Part shown: one piece after another, positions 53,380 to 62,128 of the stretch
Layout of the letters: each line of letters opens with the position of its first letter
Numbering within the stretch: the first letter of the stretch is position 1
Assembly (NCBI RefSeq): GCF_013046825.1
Contig: NZ_CP053187.1
Span: 341,501 to 405,500, forward strand
DNA: 64,000 bases
Direction of reading: 5' to 3'
DNA from: Turicibacter sanguinis
GTDB taxonomy: Bacteria; Bacillota_I; Bacilli_A; MOL361; Turicibacteraceae
Program-made: the position numbers and the translations under genes
The notes under the pieces: generated by a model
The model's input: the letters and a program-made list of their open reading frames with translations, nothing else
What the model was told of the DNA's origin: nothing
Databases searched by the model: none

Positions 53380-55302
53380 TTAAATCGTCAACCTATTTTT
53401 TCCTTTTTCTTTTGAGATTAAGACTAAATCCTGTGCTTTTTTTAGATATTTATCTAAATTAATCGATGAATCTAAATTACCACAAACAATTCCCACACTT
53501 AACGTCATACGTAAATCTCTTAAATTCGTCACATGTTCAATATTTAAAGCATATGTTTTATCAATCAATTGTTGTGCACGCTGTGCTGCTCTCATTTTAT
53601 CATCTTGTGTCACAATAATAAACTGTTGTCCATTATGTCTCGTCAACAATCCTTCTTTAAACTCACTCTTAATTAACTCAAATACTTGCTCAATCACCTG
53701 ATCTCCAGCAATATATCCATATGTCTCATTGAACTTTTTAAAATTATCTAAATCAACAACAAAAACACTTCCATTTGGATATTTCTCCGAGCATTGATCA
53801 TATAACTGTTGTAACGTTAAAGCTTCCATCTCTTTATCAGGTAAGTCTTGTTTTTTAGAACGTAAACTTTTTCGTTTTTTATTATAACAAACAAACAAAA
53901 TCGTTGCGAGTAATCCCCCAACAAGAATCCATCTGCCTATTATTAAGGATGGATTCTTATCGTCAACTTTATCACTCATCGTATTTTTAAGATTTTCTTC
54001 AATCAAATTAATTTGAATCAAACTTTCTGATTTTAATGGGGTAGGGATTTGACTTGCAAAGTAAAAAGCTTGTTCATAATTTTCTAACTCAAGATTTTTT
54101 TGAATGATATCCTTTAACAATAAAATTCTTAATACCGAATCAATATCCCCTTTCATTACCTCTTCATAAAAATCTGTATAAAAATCAAGCAGTTCTTGCC
54201 CCTCGAACTTAATGTCACCATAGAGCTTATTTTTAAAAACATTTAGAGACTGAATTTCATAGTTCCCCTCCGCCTCAAATTCGGCTGCCAATAATTGTTC
54301 TAATGCTTTTTCCTTTTGTCCATCCTCAATATATAACTTGGCTCTAATGAGTGACTTGTAACCCTCTTCATACTCACTCTCTTCTAATACTGAGTTAACT
54401 CTTTCATCTTCAATCAACTCTAAGGCTTTCTCAATCCCGTGCTCGTTAGCAATACTATAAATATACGGCCCGAACATATAAAAAGGAATTTCCTCTTGCC
54501 TTGCCACAATTAAATCTTCATAGATCGAAATCACATTCGTATAAGATTCATTGACATACTCATTAATAACTAAACTACTAATGCCACAACTTAGTAAGTC
54601 TTCATAGCCATAAGTTTGAGCCAGTGTGATAGCTTTTAGGGCATACTGATTCGATAAATCTATCTGTAAAGTTCCTAAATAAAGATTCTTTAAGATTAAG
54701 CAACTCATAATATTTTGATAAACATCTGAACTAAGTTCTATAGACTCTTGTAATAATTGGACTGCTTGATCAGTATTCACAAGTAGATTAATGTAATCTT
54801 TAGCTCGCATCTGATAAATCAGCGATAACAACTGATCATTCTCACTCTCAATAGCAAAAGATTTAGCGTATTCAAAATACTCATCTGATTTAGGATTATT
54901 CTCAAGATATAAATAATTTTTAGAAATCCCCATCAATACGATTGCTTCTACTTCTTCAGGTTGATTTTTTCCAATAGATAATTCCTTTACAAAGTAATTA
55001 TTTGATTCTTCATACTCTCCTTGATAAAAGTTCACATATGCTAGATAAGAATAAGCTTTTTTTAATTCATTCCGATTTTTACTGTCATCGAGCCTCTCAA
55101 TGACCTCTTTCTCATAGCTTACTAACACATCTGGGGTTAGACTCATGAGCTGATGATCTAAATTCTCAATAAACTCACTTAACTCTAACGATTCTGTTGT
55201 TTCCTTATGATGAATACCGATTCCAACGAGTGTTCCCAAAAGGAGAAGGACGAATAAAATCCTCTGCAAAATGATCCACCTCAATATATAAATTTTAGAC
55301 AA
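53380..55302 (-). CDS. TPR membrane protein with degenerate GGDEF domain (paralog 3)
   Basis: 640 residues: N-terminal helix (ILFVLLLLGTLVGIGI), TPR-like repeats (residues 55-400), second helix near 455-473 (WILVGGLLATILFVCY), basic linker, and GGDEF-fold domain with DNFKKFNETYGYIAGD. The signature is TRHNGQQF, without the GGDEF acidic pair. It starts with TTG behind CAGGGGATGG; later TTG codons are alternatives. It is more diverged than paralogs 1 and 2. It lies directly upstream of the LytTR gene in the same orientation, so it may be co-transcribed. Confidence 0.83.
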   Translation of the reverse strand: MSKIYILRWIILQRILFVLLLLGTLVGIGIHHKETTESLELSEFIENLDHQLMSLTPDVLVSYEKEVIERLDDSKNRNELKKAYSYLAYVNFYQGEYEESNNYFVKELSIGKNQPEEVEAIVLMGISKNYLYLENNPKSDEYFEYAKSFAIESENDQLLSLIYQMRAKDYINLLVNTDQAVQLLQESIELSSDVYQNIMSCLILKNLYLGTLQIDLSNQYALKAITLAQTYGYEDLLSCGISSLVINEYVNESYTNVISIYEDLIVARQEEIPFYMFGPYIYSIANEHGIEKALELIEDERVNSVLEESEYEEGYKSLIRAKLYIEDGQKEKALEQLLAAEFEAEGNYEIQSLNVFKNKLYGDIKFEGQELLDFYTDFYEEVMKGDIDSVLRILLLKDIIQKNLELENYEQAFYFASQIPTPLKSESLIQINLIEENLKNTMSDKVDDKNPSLIIGRWILVGGLLATILFVCYNKKRKSLRSKKQDLPDKEMEALTLQQLYDQCSEKYPNGSVFVVDLDNFKKFNETYGYIAGDQVIEQVFELIKSEFKEGLLTRHNGQQFIIVTQDDKMRAAQRAQQLIDKTYALNIEHVTNLRDLRMTLSVGIVCGNLDSSINLDKYLKKAQDLVLISKEKGKNRLTI

Positions 55303-55537
55303 CCATCCCCTGTTGTCTACGTCTCTTAGCTTCTAAAAAGTTAGCACTAAATAAATAGGTCTTTTAAAATTGTAAGTTATGATTTAAAAGATAGTTTATC
55401 AAAATAAACACCTAAAATGTAACTCCCTACTCTGCTACAATAAATTATATTCCCCACCATCATATCACCATAAAAAAAAACAAAACAACAATTCACGTAA
55501 TAATGTCATAAAAACCGACAAAAAAGAATGTATTATT

Positions 55538-56893
55538 TCAATTAAGATATAACGCTTTCCCAACATATATCATATTAGGATTAGTGATCCCATTCAACTT
55601 CACTAATTCGGAAACCGTTGTACCATATTTAGTCGCAATCGCCCACAACGTATCCCCTGCTTTCACTGTATATTCAGTCGCTTCAACTCCACTCAATTCA
55701 CCTGGCATTTGTAATACTTCCCCGACATAAATCACATTAGGATTACTAATATCATTCAATTTCACTAATTCAGAAACCGTTGTACCATATTTAGCCGCAA
55801 TCGCCCACAACGTATCCCCTGCTTTCACTGTATATTCAGTCGCTTCAACTCCACTCGATTCACCTGAAATTTGTAATACTTCCCCGACATAAATCACATT
55901 AGGATTACTAATATCATTCAATTTCACTAATTCAGAAACCGTCGTACCGTATTTATTCGCAATCCCCCACAACGTATCCCCTGCTTTCACTGTATATTCA
56001 GTCGCTTCAACTCCACTCGATTCACCTGGCATTTGTAATACTTCTCCGACATAAATCACATTAGGATTACTAATATCATTCAACTTTACCAATTCAGAAA
56101 CCGTCGTACCGTATTTATTCGCAATCGCCCACAACGTATCCCCTGCTTTCACCACATAATCAACCGTCGTCTGTGGTTGAGACGGAATCTCAGGTTTTGA
56201 AACCTCAACTGAAGATAAGAAAATACCATCCGTAAAATAATCTAAATCAACTGAATTCGTTTCAATCCCATTAACTTCTCCTGCATCACTATATTGAAAA
56301 CCAACCCAGTTGGACCATTTTCCATTATCCTGTGGCTCAGATCCCCCGTAATCTGCTACCCATAGTGGATAGCTGGCTATCTCATCATTCCAAATGTTAA
56401 TCGCATTATAACTATCACTATATACGACGACCTCTTTCCCACTCAAAGCTTCAACCTCTTGAATAAACGCTAATCCAACCTCATTAATCTCCTCATTATT
56501 CAACAATCCAAACGACTCAAAATCCATCGCTAACCGGCAATCATATGAATAATCTTCAACAAGTGACACAAAAAAAGACGCCTGATTCTTTGCTTCCTCC
56601 ACACTCATCGCTGTCACATAATGATAAAAACCAACTTTTAACCCTGCTTCATTCGCCTTCTTGGCATTTGCCTCAAACTGCTGATCCACATAATCAAAAC
56701 CCTCACTACTTCGAATATACACCACCTCAACCCCAGATTCCTTAACTGCCTCAAAATCAATATCACCTTGCCACTCACTCACATCAATTCCATTATATTT
56801 CAAATCACTAGACGGAGACAAAGCTAATGCCTTTATATCAGAGCCTAAGATAACACTCACCATCACCACAATAGATACCATCCACTTTTTCAA
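55538..56893 (-). CDS. Secreted GH25 lysozyme with four LysM repeats
   Basis: The 451-residue protein has a signal peptide (residues 1-25, ending ALA), a GH25 muramidase domain (30-230) with [13 protein letters not shown] and AMDFESFG carrying the acidic catalytic residues, a linker, and four LysM repeats (about 246-450), each starting VKAGDTLW. It should cleave peptidoglycan outside the cell and bind it through LysM. It starts with TTG behind AAGGAGTG. The repeats are 54 residues each and almost identical. It may act in cell division or turnover, or be a prophage-like lysin; no phage genes are near. Confidence 0.9.
   Translation of the reverse strand: MKKWMVSIVVMVSVILGSDIKALALSPSSDLKYNGIDVSEWQGDIDFEAVKESGVEVVYIRSSEGFDYVDQQFEANAKKANEAGLKVGFYHYVTAMSVEEAKNQASFFVSLVEDYSYDCRLAMDFESFGLLNNEEINEVGLAFIQEVEALSGKEVVVYSDSYNAINIWNDEIASYPLWVADYGGSEPQDNGKWSNWVGFQYSDAGEVNGIETNSVDLDYFTDGIFLSSVEVSKPEIPSQPQTTVDYVVKAGDTLWAIANKYGTTVSELVKLNDISNPNVIYVGEVLQMPGESSGVEATEYTVKAGDTLWGIANKYGTTVSELVKLNDISNPNVIYVGEVLQISGESSGVEATEYTVKAGDTLWAIAAKYGTTVSELVKLNDISNPNVIYVGEVLQMPGELSGVEATEYTVKAGDTLWAIATKYGTTVSELVKLNGITNPNMIYVGKALYLN
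55541..56160 (-). repeat. Four tandem 162-base LysM repeats
   Basis: The sequence TATCCCCTGCTTTCAC recurs at 55651, 55813, 55975 and 56137, exactly 162 bases apart. Units are highly similar even at third codon positions, which points to recent expansion by recombination. Confidence 0.88.
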
Positions 56894-56952
56894 CTAAAAA
56901 CACTCCTTTCAATGATTAAATAGATACTATAACTTATGACAACAACAAAAAA

Positions 56953-56976
56953 ACGGTCCTGCTTACGCAGAACCGC
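56953..56976 (-). terminator. Terminator after the GNAT gene
   Basis: CGGTTCTGCG / GCAGGACCG stem with a short loop and T7 on the minus strand, just after the acetyltransferase stop. Confidence 0.88.
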
Positions 56977-56980
56977 TATC

Positions 56981-57442
56981 TTAAATAACGCATTTAAATG
57001 TTTGTTGAGTGACCGCTAACTGTTCTCTTGCCAAGAAATTAACCATCTTCACATCATTTATTAACTCATGTAATTGAATATATGATAAGAAATATTTTTT
57101 TCCCCAAGCGCGCACTGCCGTAAACAACTCGTGACCATAATAATTTAAATCAAGCTCAGGCACAATATAAAAGGACATCAAATCCAAATACTTATACTTC
57201 ACGCTTCCGGGAACCGAATACGTCTCCTTAATTTCAACTAAAGCCATTCCCTTAATCTCGTTATCAACCTCTAATAAAATATAATCTCGATAACGAGTTT
57301 TAATATTTTCCTCAATCCATTCCTCATCCATACTTTTTCCTTGATAATTCGTTGGTTGTAAACTGTGACGATGACGATTTAAGGCAAAATGCAGATTATG
57401 TAAAGTTTCTACATCTTCAAGCGTTGCCATTCTAATATTCAT
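56981..57442 (-). CDS. GNAT-family N-acetyltransferase
   Basis: The 153-residue protein starts MNIRMATLEDVETLHNLH and has the GNAT core: LLEVDNEIKGMALVEI followed by LMSFYIVPELDLNYYGHELFTAVRAWGKK. The acetyl-CoA loop is not a clean RxxGxG/A. The end is short compared with most family members. It carries its own terminator and GTAGGAGGAATGAAAT before the ATG. The substrate is unknown. Confidence 0.75.
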   Translation of the reverse strand: MNIRMATLEDVETLHNLHFALNRHRHSLQPTNYQGKSMDEEWIEENIKTRYRDYILLEVDNEIKGMALVEIKETYSVPGSVKYKYLDLMSFYIVPELDLNYYGHELFTAVRAWGKKYFLSYIQLHELINDVKMVNFLAREQLAVTQQTFKCVI

Positions 57443-57524
57443 ATTTCATTCCTCCTACTTCATTCAAGGTATTACTAACCTATGAACGATAAGTAATCAA
57501 ATATGAACGAATCGACAAAAGCTC

Positions 57525-58463
57525 TTAAATAAACTGTCCCTCTTTCAAAATAAAAATCCAAATAAACATCGTGAGGACCGAAAACATCGAGCCAAACACA
57601 ACAAGTTGTCCTGCCAAATCTGCATCGCCATCCATTTGCTTCGCCATACTAAACGACGAAACCGCCGGAGGAGATCCAAAAATCGCAAGTAAGATTGCTA
57701 AACTCGTCCCTTTAAGATCAAACATAATCGCCAGGGGTAAAAAGATAACAGGTGCTAACACCAATTTTCCAAGTAATCCAATGCACAAGTTTCTTAAATT
57801 GCCTCGAACGCTCGAAAACGTAAATGATGCTCCTAAAATAACGAGTGCCAATGGCGTTGTCACCTTTGATAAATCGCTAATTGTTTTCTCAATAGCCGAT
57901 GTTAACTTAATGCCTATAGCCAAAAATAACAGACCGAGTAGCGACCCGATAATTAATGGATTCGTGACAATTCCTCTTAGAATTTTCCTCACATGGATGC
58001 GACTTCCACGAAATGTTTCGAGGGTGATGACCGCTAAAATATTAAATAACGGCACAATAACTGCAACTAATAAAGCAGCTGCTCCTGTCGATTCAGCCCC
58101 ACATAAAGAGGTAGCAATTGGAATCCCAAAAATCACAAAATTACTTCGAAAAATAGCCTGAATCAAAACACCACGCTTAGGATTTTCTTTCTCAATTAAA
58201 CAAATAATGCCCCAAGTGATTAAGAAAATAAGTATCACACTGAAAATCGCAAACAACATGAGTTTTAAATTAAAAACTCCTGCGATGTCTGTTTGATACA
58301 CATTAATAAATAATAACAATGGTAAAAATACTTTGAAAACTACCGTATTCATTCCATTAATCGTATGTGTGTCCCAAATCTTTAAAACCTTTAATACATA
58401 TCCTAGTACAATCATTAAAAACAGTGGTAGCACTACGTTTAATGATAAAATTAAATTCTCCAT
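57525..58463 (-). CDS. AEC-family (auxin efflux carrier) transporter
   Basis: The 312-residue protein has about ten membrane helices in two repeats, starting VVLPLFLMIVLGYVLK and with NTVVFKVFLPLLLF, FGIPIATSLCG, and LAIFGSPPAVSSFSMAKQ near residue 260. It belongs to the family that carries malate, malonate or other organic anions; the substrate cannot be predicted. GGGGAGACGT precedes the ATG. It is 22 bases from the PEBP gene and probably co-transcribed with it. Confidence 0.85.
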   Translation of the reverse strand: MENLILSLNVVLPLFLMIVLGYVLKVLKIWDTHTINGMNTVVFKVFLPLLLFINVYQTDIAGVFNLKLMLFAIFSVILIFLITWGIICLIEKENPKRGVLIQAIFRSNFVIFGIPIATSLCGAESTGAAALLVAVIVPLFNILAVITLETFRGSRIHVRKILRGIVTNPLIIGSLLGLLFLAIGIKLTSAIEKTISDLSKVTTPLALVILGASFTFSSVRGNLRNLCIGLLGKLVLAPVIFLPLAIMFDLKGTSLAILLAIFGSPPAVSSFSMAKQMDGDADLAGQLVVFGSMFSVLTMFIWIFILKEGQFI

Positions 58464-58485
58464 ACGTCTCCCCTACAAACTCCCT

Positions 58486-58986
58486 TTAGTTTGAGTACTC
58501 TCCTTTTAATGTGAAGCAATCTAAAATATGACCGTCCATCGCACGATAAAGCTCGTTCATATAAAATCCTGGTTTCAAATCAAGTAATGTATCTAATGCA
58601 TAAACATGTGTCTCATAAAGATGAGGGGCATTGGGTGGAGCCATTCCTCCATAGTAACTAGAGGCTTCAATACTTTGATTATCTCCTTGAATGCTAATCC
58701 AACTATTGACACCTTGAATAAAATCAGTAGCTGTTTGAGATTCACCTGCTAATAACTCATCGCGCGTTAAGTTAGCGACTAACCAATGAATCCATGAAAA
58801 ACCACAAACTGGAACTGCGTCTTTATCTTCCATCACAATGGCAAAAGACTTCGTACCTTGTGGTGCATCTTCAATTTTTAACGGTAACGAATATAAAGGC
58901 ATCTCATTCTCATTAAATTGAGTCCCTTTTGCTCCATACTCATCGGCAATGATTCCATCAATAATACCTGTACTTGTCACTTTCAT
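58486..58986 (-). CDS. YbhB/YbcL-family (PEBP, Raf kinase inhibitor-like) protein
   Basis: The 166-residue protein matches bacterial PEBP: FAIVMEDKDAV (the DPDAP-like strand), GFSWIHWLVANLT, YYGGMAPPNAPHLYETHVYALD with the conserved PPxxxHxY region. Its cellular role in bacteria is not settled. AAAAGGAGATGATTAA precedes the ATG. It is the first gene of the unit with the AEC transporter. Confidence 0.88.
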   Translation of the reverse strand: MKVTSTGIIDGIIADEYGAKGTQFNENEMPLYSLPLKIEDAPQGTKSFAIVMEDKDAVPVCGFSWIHWLVANLTRDELLAGESQTATDFIQGVNSWISIQGDNQSIEASSYYGGMAPPNAPHLYETHVYALDTLLDLKPGFYMNELYRAMDGHILDCFTLKGEYSN

Positions 58987-59032
58987 TTAATCATCTCCTT
59001 TTAAATACATTATAACGTTTTCCACATCAAAA

Positions 59033-59078
59033 AAATAGGGAGATTCCCAATCATTGTATTAGGATTCTCTCTATTTTT
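59033..59078. terminator. Terminator-like hairpin upstream of the PEBP gene
   Basis: AAATAGGGAGATTCC and GGATTCTCTCTATTT form a long imperfect stem with A and T runs. With the hairpin at 59112-59137 it isolates the PEBP-AEC unit from the XRE gene. Confidence 0.75.
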
Positions 59079-59111
59079 ATCTGAACACCCACTTTTTATG
59101 CGATTAAACTA

Positions 59112-59143
59112 AAGGACGAACATAACGCTCGTCCTTTTTTATC
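59112..59143 (-). terminator. Terminator after the XRE regulator gene
   Basis: AAAGGACGA / TCGTCCTTT stem with an eight-base loop at the end of the regulator gene. The stop codon overlaps its A/T-rich border. Confidence 0.85.
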
Positions 59144-60131
59144 TTAAAGTTGTTTGATACCCCGTATAAATCATGCCCACTAACAAAATAAGACAGGCTA
59201 AAATAATTAAATATGTCATCCGATCCGGGCGATATGCACGCTGTTCTTTGACTGCCTTTTTCACACGATTTTGTTCTAAAAATAGGCCTACCATATTTAA
59301 AAAGATATACGGTAAAATAAACAAAACTAATTGACCTGCTTCTACTGTATTGTTACTAATATTGAAAGCTAATTGAGTCACGATTGTTGCAATCACCATA
59401 ATCATAATCGAACTGACAAATACAAGGACAATCCACATCCCAACTCGTGCTTCTTCTTGTTCAGATGGCTCTACGAATATCTCTTGACGATATTTAACAT
59501 TAATCAATAAAATTCCACCGATAAATTGAATCATAAAGACAACGATTAACAACATAAAAAGCCAAGAAATCTCTAACTGCATCAAACTTAGGATGATATA
59601 AATCAAACTGTAACTAAGCGTCGTAAAGAGACAATAAAACTCAGTGATATACGCCATTTTTTTTAAACTTGAATCATGATAATGAACTCGTTTATCGTAT
59701 CCGGCCACTAAGGTATAATCACCTGTTTTAATGCCATGTGTAAACACAAAATAAATGCTAGTTGCCATCATTAAAAAAGTTAACAAGATGATGAGAATAC
59801 CAGAAACTTCATACCTTGGACTAAGTACAACAAAGACGAAATAACCAATCAAAGAAAACAGCTGTGTTAAGTACATCCACTTCATAGGCTTTAAATTTAA
59901 CTCAACGGGTTCTTCTTTAATATCTGACTTTATGCCCATTAATCCATCTAAATCTGTTTCAAAGATAGCCGCTAACTTCATCAACATCTCAAGATCAGGC
60001 TGCGTCATACCTCGCTCCCAATTTGAAATGGCCTGCCTCGTCACACATAGTTGGTTTGCCAACTCTTCTTGAGACATTCCCCTACGTTTTCTTAATGTTG
60101 CAATCTGAGTTCCTAACTGATGATGCTCCAT
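59139..60131 (-). CDS. XRE-family transcriptional regulator with C-terminal membrane domain
   Basis: The 330-residue protein starts with a helix-turn-helix of the XRE type (LGTQIATLRKRRGMSQEELA to NWERGMTQPDLEMLMKLA, residues 6-62), followed by a linker and about eight hydrophobic segments (residues 85-327). Membrane-tethered XRE proteins respond to cell-envelope or quorum signals in Firmicutes. GAGGAGATGGAGAA precedes the ATG. It is transcribed alone between terminators and a large intergenic region. Confidence 0.83.
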   Translation of the reverse strand: MEHHQLGTQIATLRKRRGMSQEELANQLCVTRQAISNWERGMTQPDLEMLMKLAAIFETDLDGLMGIKSDIKEEPVELNLKPMKWMYLTQLFSLIGYFVFVVLSPRYEVSGILIILLTFLMMATSIYFVFTHGIKTGDYTLVAGYDKRVHYHDSSLKKMAYITEFYCLFTTLSYSLIYIILSLMQLEISWLFMLLIVVFMIQFIGGILLINVKYRQEIFVEPSEQEEARVGMWIVLVFVSSIMIMVIATIVTQLAFNISNNTVEAGQLVLFILPYIFLNMVGLFLEQNRVKKAVKEQRAYRPDRMTYLIILACLILLVGMIYTGYQTTLR

Positions 60132-60542
60132 TTCTCCATCTCCTCTTTGTCTCTATCTGATGATATCTTACTAAATTCTACATCAGTATGCTACTTTTTA
60201 TGCGCTGCAGTCACGCAATAATCTGTTGCCTCTCTCCTTTGTGCATTTAATAAAGTGTCAGGCTTTAAAAGTGGATGATCCCACTAAGCCCACCCCATCA
60301 AATGAAGATGGCTAATATAACAATCTTCGATTGTTCTTCTTAGCATGGGGGCTGCACCCCTTTTCCTAGGAAATATTTTGAGATATTTTGTTGGTGTGAT
60401 GTTGAAAAACAGTGGATGAAAAAGAGAAATTGTCATAGTTAGATAAAATATGTTAGTTAGTTATGAGTTTTGATTTAATGTGTCTTTTTGACTGTTTTTA
60501 TTGTAGATAAAAATAAAAGACAAATCGATGTGATTTGCCTTT
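60132..60542. other. Long intergenic region with a repeat and a terminator
   Basis: Contains the palindromic repeat at 60268-60371 and the terminator at 60515-60544. No gene was found in the remaining sequence on either strand. Confidence 0.55.
60268..60371. repeat. Palindromic repeat related to the short dispersed repeats
   Basis: GTGGATGATCCCACTAAGCC at the start and CTTAGCATGGGGGCTGCACCCC at the end face each other. It shares GGATGATCCC with the copy at 48504 and CCCA..ATGGGG ends with the others. An inner stem (ACAATC / GATTGT) lies in the middle. Confidence 0.5.
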
Positions 60543-60544
60543 TT
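60515..60544. terminator. Terminator after the small membrane peptide gene
   Basis: AAAAGACAAATC / GATTTGCCTTTT with a five-base loop. On the minus strand it immediately follows the stop of the 31-codon gene. Confidence 0.8.
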
Positions 60545-60638
60545 AAAAGAAATGAGACCCTATATTTAGAATCAAATAAAATAAACTATATGCACTAATT
60601 AAACCAATCAAAAGCCTTCGTGATAATCCACTATCCAT
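60543..60638 (-). CDS. Small membrane peptide (31 residues)
   Basis: An ATG at 60636-60638 with GAGGGG nine bases upstream opens MDSGLSRRLLIGLISAYSLF and runs to a TAA at 60543. Two Arg precede a hydrophobic stretch (residues 9-26), so it should be a single-pass membrane peptide. A terminator overlaps the stop, and TATAAT (60662-60667) lies upstream with TTGACA 20 bases further, longer than ideal. It follows the thi operon, 90 bases after thiD. It could be a regulator or toxin-like peptide; I do not recognise the sequence. Confidence 0.55.
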   Translation of the reverse strand: MDSGLSRRLLIGLISAYSLFYLILNIGSHFF

Positions 60639-60728
60639 CCGAATCAACCCCTCATCATTTCATTATACGGATAAATTAAACGGAATATGTCAAAATTATA
60701 GATTAACTTAATAAAATGACGTTATTTT

Positions 60729-61502
60729 TTAAACAAGATGATTTAAAGGTCCACGACCATGCCCTAAATCAAGATTAGCCTTTAACGCTTTAGTAATATA
60801 CAACTTCGCATTTTTTACACTCGTTTGAACATCATAGCCTAATGCTAAATTACTCGTAATCGCAGAAGAAAGTGTACATCCCGTTCCATGTGTATTAGGA
60901 TTTTCAATCTGCTCTCCTAAAAACCATGTCACTTCTCCATCAACGTACAATAAATCATCTGCACAATCATCCAAATGACCACCTTTAATTAAGATATGTC
61001 CTTTATAAAAGGATGCAATCTTTTTAGCGGCTAAAACCATTTCTTCTTTTGACTGAATGTTAAATCCACATAAACACTCAGCTTCTTGTAAATTTGGCGT
61101 AATCATTGTAGCCAGTGGCATCAATTTTTTAATTAAGACGCTCATTGCTTCTTCATTTAATAAGCGACTTCCACTCGTAGAAACCATCACAGGATCAAGA
61201 ACAATAGAAACAGCTGGATACTCCATTAACTTTTCGACAATTGCTTCAATAATAACTGAAGATGAAACCATTCCAATCTTTACACTATCCGGTACAATAT
61301 CCGTAAAAATAGCATCCAATTGAGCACGTACCATCTCAGGGCTCACTTCTTCAACCATTGTAACTCCTAATGTATTTTGCGCTGTTAATGCCGTAATCGC
61401 ACTCATTCCATAAACACCGTGTGCGCAAAACGTCTTTAAATCCGCTTGAATTCCAGCACCTCCACTACAATCTGATCCCGCAATACTTAACACTTTTTTC
61501 AT
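60729..61502 (-). CDS. thiD: Hydroxymethylpyrimidine/phosphomethylpyrimidine kinase
   Basis: The 257-residue protein has KVLSIAGSDCSGGAGIQADLKTF at the start, TALTAQNTLGV, VLDPVMVSTSGSRLL, TPNLQEAE and the NTHGTGCTLSSAI ATP/anion hole. It phosphorylates HMP and HMP-P to HMP-PP for thiamine synthesis. ATG 61500-61502 lies nine bases after AAGGGA; a TTG upstream is the other choice. It ends the riboswitch-controlled operon and overlaps the thiE stop. Confidence 0.93.
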   Translation of the reverse strand: MKKVLSIAGSDCSGGAGIQADLKTFCAHGVYGMSAITALTAQNTLGVTMVEEVSPEMVRAQLDAIFTDIVPDSVKIGMVSSSVIIEAIVEKLMEYPAVSIVLDPVMVSTSGSRLLNEEAMSVLIKKLMPLATMITPNLQEAECLCGFNIQSKEEMVLAAKKIASFYKGHILIKGGHLDDCADDLLYVDGEVTWFLGEQIENPNTHGTGCTLSSAITSNLALGYDVQTSVKNAKLYITKALKANLDLGHGRGPLNHLV

Positions 61503-62128
61503 AATACCCAATCCCTTTTTAAGTTTTTTGCAGCTTGCGTTATATCATCTGACGCTAAAATAGCTGATACGACTGCGACTCCACAAATTCCGCTACCAGT
61601 TAACTCGTCCACATTATCTTCATCAATTCCCCCAATCGCAACGACTGGAAGATTCACAGCCTCGCAAATTTCTTTTAATACCTGTAGGGGAACATGTTTC
61701 GCATCCTTTTTGGTGTCAGTAGAAAATACAGCACCAACACCTAAGTAATCCGCACCTTGTCTTTTGGCAATTTGAGCTTGTTCAACAGTTTGAACTGATA
61801 CTCCAAGTATTTTTTCTTCACCTACTAACTTTCTAACTTCATCCGCAGGTAAATCATCTTGGCCAATATGGATTCCATCTGCATCAGACTGAATCGCCAC
61901 CCAAACGTTATCGTTAATCATAAAAGGAACTTTATACGTTGTAGTCAATTCCTTTAACTCTAAAGCTTTTAATAAAAACTCTTCATCGCTTAAATTCTTT
62001 TCTCTTAATTGAACCATGGTCACACCACCTTTAAGTCCTGCTTCAACTTGTTCAACTAATGATTGATCTTTAGTCCAATGTCGGTCAGTCACTAAATATA
62101 GACTTAAATCTTGCTTATTTAGTTTCAA
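61499..62128 (-). CDS. thiE: Thiamine-phosphate synthase
   Basis: The 209-residue barrel has YLVTDRHW, MVQLREKNLSDEEF, FMINDNVWVA, GIHIGQDDLP, GVSVQT, GAVFSTDTKKDA and VAIGGIDEDNV, the HMP-PP and phosphate-binding loops. It joins HMP-PP and thiazole phosphate into thiamine phosphate. It starts with TTG behind GGAGGAATGAAGA and overlaps thiM by 14 bases and thiD by a few. Confidence 0.93.
   Translation of the reverse strand: MKLNKQDLSLYLVTDRHWTKDQSLVEQVEAGLKGGVTMVQLREKNLSDEEFLLKALELKELTTTYKVPFMINDNVWVAIQSDADGIHIGQDDLPADEVRKLVGEEKILGVSVQTVEQAQIAKRQGADYLGVGAVFSTDTKKDAKHVPLQVLKEICEAVNLPVVAIGGIDEDNVDELTGSGICGVAVVSAILASDDITQAAKNLKRDWVL

Noticed and set aside
45245-55302. Active diguanylate cyclases
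   Set aside because: None of the paralogs has GGDEF, GGEEF or a close variant; the acidic residues needed for metal binding and catalysis in the signature are absent.
55541-56160. Regularly spaced repeats that could suggest a CRISPR array
   Set aside because: The period is 162 bases and the repeats are in-frame LysM units. There are no variable spacers and no cas genes.
57571-58161. A 196-codon plus-strand frame
   Set aside because: It lies entirely antisense to the AEC transporter gene and shows no protein family features.
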